From contig JACEVL010000082.1 in the NCBI GenBank assembly GCA_020284085.1, positions 385,001 through 449,000 of the forward strand: a stretch of 64,000 bases of DNA, in the 5' to 3' direction. Source of the DNA: Aporrectodea caliginosa. Its lineage: Eukaryota; Annelida; Clitellata; Crassiclitellata; Lumbricidae. Below the pieces are notes generated by a model. That model did no database searches, had not been told where the DNA came from, and saw nothing but the letters and a program-made list of their open reading frames with translations. The position numbers and the translations under genes are program-made. Below, piece after piece: positions 62,901 to 64,000 of this stretch (position 1 is the first letter of the stretch; each line of letters opens with the position of its first letter).

Positions 62901-63768
62901 ATCAATGTATAGGTCAGAAACTCTTATTTATACTGATGGATCAAAGGCAGAAGAAATTGTTGCTGCAGCTTTTACTATTCCAAGTATAGATATAGATAGA
63001 AAGTTTAGATTATGTAATGGATCCAGTATCTATGCAGCAGAATTAACTGCAATTAAAGAAGCAGTAACATGGATACTAAGTACTGAAAATAATAAGAACT
63101 GTCAATATGTAATACTATCTGATTCATTAAGTGTACTTACTTCTATTAAGAAAAACAAATCTGACTCTAGACCCAATTTGTTTAATGAACTGATGATGCA
63201 ATTAAACAGTTTGGAATCTAATCAAATTAAAATGATATGGATTCCAAGCCATGTAGATATTAAAGGTAATGAAAGAGCGGATAAATTAGCAAAGGAAGCA
63301 CTTAGTTTAGAAAATATTAATTCCACAAATTACTTAGAAATACAAGAGTTAAATACTTTAATTAAAGATTATATAATAAATAAATGGCAAATAGATTATA
63401 ACATTCATGATAAAGGAAAATTCTATAAATCCATATGCCCACTTGTGTCTACAAATATAAAATTTTCTGATCCATATAGACATAAAGAGGTGCAAATTGG
63501 TAGATTGAGGCTTGGTGTTGCCATTACTAATAAAAGACTATTTCAAATGAGAAAACACCCTACTGGGTTTTGTGATACATGTGAGGTAACGGAAAGTATA
63601 GAACATATTCTATTGGAATGTAAAAAGGAAAATATTTCAACTATATTAAAAGAAAAATGTAATAGTTATAAATCAGAATTTAATTTAAAATCTCTGCTTG
63701 ATACAGGATGTTTGCAGAGTACAGTATATAATCTTATTAAAATCATTAATAAAGGAAAAATATTATAA
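59989..63768 (+). CDS. ORF2 of I-type non-LTR retrotransposon: endonuclease, reverse transcriptase, RNase H, 1259 aa
   Basis: The polyprotein nicks target DNA and reverse transcribes the element RNA in place. The N-terminal APE-type endonuclease (about 1-230) shows LQWNANGLRGH, VCVEETLL, GDLNAHSKLWG and GSDHFAS. Reverse transcriptase (about 480-760) shows SPGDDRIPYELLK, PLLKPNKD, YRPISLTATLCKVMEK, FIDFERAYD, NGTPQGSVISPLLF and the catalytic FADD at 687-690. RNase H (about 978-1105) has IYTDGS (Asp983), AAELTA (Glu1018), SDSLSV (Asp1045) and GNERAD (Asp1098), so the DEDD set is complete. A CCHC finger (CDTCEVTESIEHILLEC) sits at about 1195-1211. EN-RT-RNase H order places it in the I superfamily. 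The frame is fully open, so it may be active or very young. Confidence 0.95.
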   Translation: MTLSVLQWNANGLRGHKDQLINFLTNVINPPDVVCVEETLLKAKTQAPKINGYNVIRKDCTSNKKGGLVIYIKVGLNFTVLNTEEVLNTEIQGIEVKTINGHLKIFNTYLSPSHTLAKEEIAKLFTHKRALIVGDLNAHSKLWGCPYTKPRGKIIEEILTEKNMVVLNTGKATYITSNQLNNNSVIDLSICSQDIALIATHSVTNYNMGSDHFASITVINEESIIENNLSMQLWKLNKADWKNYKEASNLAFTNEILVKTNINDKYNDILESINTLANQSIPRKSQIIRNNKKHKKFKPLPYWNNKCNEAVYKRNQSRNKMKKTKELNDYLEYKKQEAIVKKTLRAEAKSSWQEYCSGLTNQTKLGSVWNMARKMNGITAYASIPTLNDNGLLAESNQDKANLLAHTYEKTSNSKNYNKNFLDHIKNNNLENSHIINENNSNEEIELMNKMFSLNELKQAIKSAKNNKSPGDDRIPYELLKHLHKNALKTLLSFYNNVWIEGNMPSDWNHAIILPLLKPNKDAAKPESYRPISLTATLCKVMEKMVANRLQWYLEKNDIFTGNQSGFRKHKSTIDQILKLQDTILKKLKNKEHVLAVFIDFERAYDMLHVPTLLQKLQKLGIVGNVANWVKSFLFNRTFQVKVGTELSDKLLQQNGTPQGSVISPLLFLIMINDIPSGPEGVNMSLFADDSAVYIGHKKTKTLVNKIQQSIDKINSWCNQNGFKISVTKTVGVLFTNKKQLPIINIKIDHELIKIENKAKFLGMIFDRKLSWKPHIEYIIEKCKKRLNLMRAVSGCNWGASKKSLLAIYKALIRSILDYGDVAYSSASQSLLNKLCTIQTEALRLCCGAPRKTATSALQNECGEVPLHMRRLYNSNKMGIKIIGVKDHPCKMAFQQHWTDIHKTPQNKNHSIHYRTNEFISSLDTSFIGPCFPQIPPWTNKKIDIDISLKKQINKKRDNPEFIKLIALQMVSMYRSETLIYTDGSKAEEIVAAAFTIPSIDIDRKFRLCNGSSIYAAELTAIKEAVTWILSTENNKNCQYVILSDSLSVLTSIKKNKSDSRPNLFNELMMQLNSLESNQIKMIWIPSHVDIKGNERADKLAKEALSLENINSTNYLEIQELNTLIKDYIINKWQIDYNIHDKGKFYKSICPLVSTNIKFSDPYRHKEVQIGRLRLGVAITNKRLFQMRKHPTGFCDTCEVTESIEHILLECKKENISTILKEKCNSYKSEFNLKSLLDTGCLQSTVYNLIKIINKGKIL

Positions 63769-64000
63769 TTATTATCATAATTATCAGTATCATATCAAAT
63801 CTACTACAAACATATAATTTAACACATTACTTGTGATTTAAATACCAATTAAAACAAGACAAGTGTGCTTATATGTGTAATTAAGGATCATTTGATTATG
63901 ATGATTAATAATTTTATTAAATTTTGTAATAATACTGCTTTGTTATATAGAAAAATGATGAATGACATGTTTAATTAATTAAGTTTTCTGTTATGTAAAT

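Larger units (their letters stand above)
56880..64000 (+). mobile_element. I-superfamily LINE, both ORFs intact, 3' end probably beyond window
   Basis: The element comprises a 5' leader, ORF1 (57296-59938), a 50-base gap, ORF2 (59989-63768) and at least 232 bases of AT-rich 3' UTR up to the window edge. The 5' edge is an estimate: sequence character changes at about 56880-56940, where two copies of TGGCGTCCGTTGAAA occur, followed by repeated ATACGATCTAAATACG and ACTTTGCGAAGATAAATACG units. No target-site duplication can be seen because the 3' end is missing. The whole unit is much more AT-rich than the flanks. Confidence 0.85.

Overview
The window is animal nuclear DNA, most likely from an invertebrate. 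It has intron-rich genes with GT-AG splicing, many tRNA-derived SINEs, LINE tails, cut-and-paste transposon derivatives and microsatellites. I cannot name the species. Three coding units are well supported, all on the + strand; the rest is repeats and undistinguished non-coding DNA.

Region 1 (1-15484). A GRXCR1/2-like gene (glutaredoxin domain-containing cysteine-rich protein) lies at 3169-10392. It has four phase-0 exons: a long unconserved N-terminus ending in the family's GTVRG block, the glutaredoxin core, a 66-nt exon, and a four-cluster cysteine module. Around it and in its introns are a TA-flanked 1.1-kb transposon, a 260-bp snapback hairpin, LINE relics, an hAT element with perfect 8-bp target duplications, and a palindromic MITE.

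Region 2 (15485-41297). A complete CBP/p300 (CREBBP/EP300) orthologue. I resolved 24 coding exons whose splice phases all agree, giving 2407 residues with TAZ1, KIX, bromodomain, RING/PHD, acetyltransferase, ZZ, TAZ2, an NCBD-like segment and a Gln/Met-rich tail. Its introns carry a 71-bp TTAA-bounded palindromic MITE family (five copies), hAT-like MITEs, six tRNA-type SINEs and several minisatellites. One intron (21) has a GC donor running straight into a (GT)n tract; the GRXCR-like gene has a second apparent GC-AG intron.

Region 3 (41298-56880). Probable CBP 3' UTR, then gene-poor repeat DNA. The main structure is a duplicated segment: one copy (about 49140-51040) grew a 26-bp minisatellite to about 39 units; the other (about 52070-55500) took a 1.87-kb hAT element, which itself took a second hAT element, and a LINE fragment.

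Region 4 (about 56880-64000). An apparently full-coding, strikingly AT-rich non-LTR retrotransposon of the I type. ORF1 is a gag-like protein with three zinc knuckles and an in-frame 29-residue tandem repeat; ORF2 has endonuclease, reverse transcriptase, RNase H and a C-terminal CCHC finger. Its 3' end is probably outside the window.

How parts relate: the two host genes are unrelated in function (an actin-protrusion protein family and a transcriptional coactivator). The mobile elements are mostly non-autonomous; the ORF1/ORF2 element is the only one here that looks capable of encoding its own machinery.
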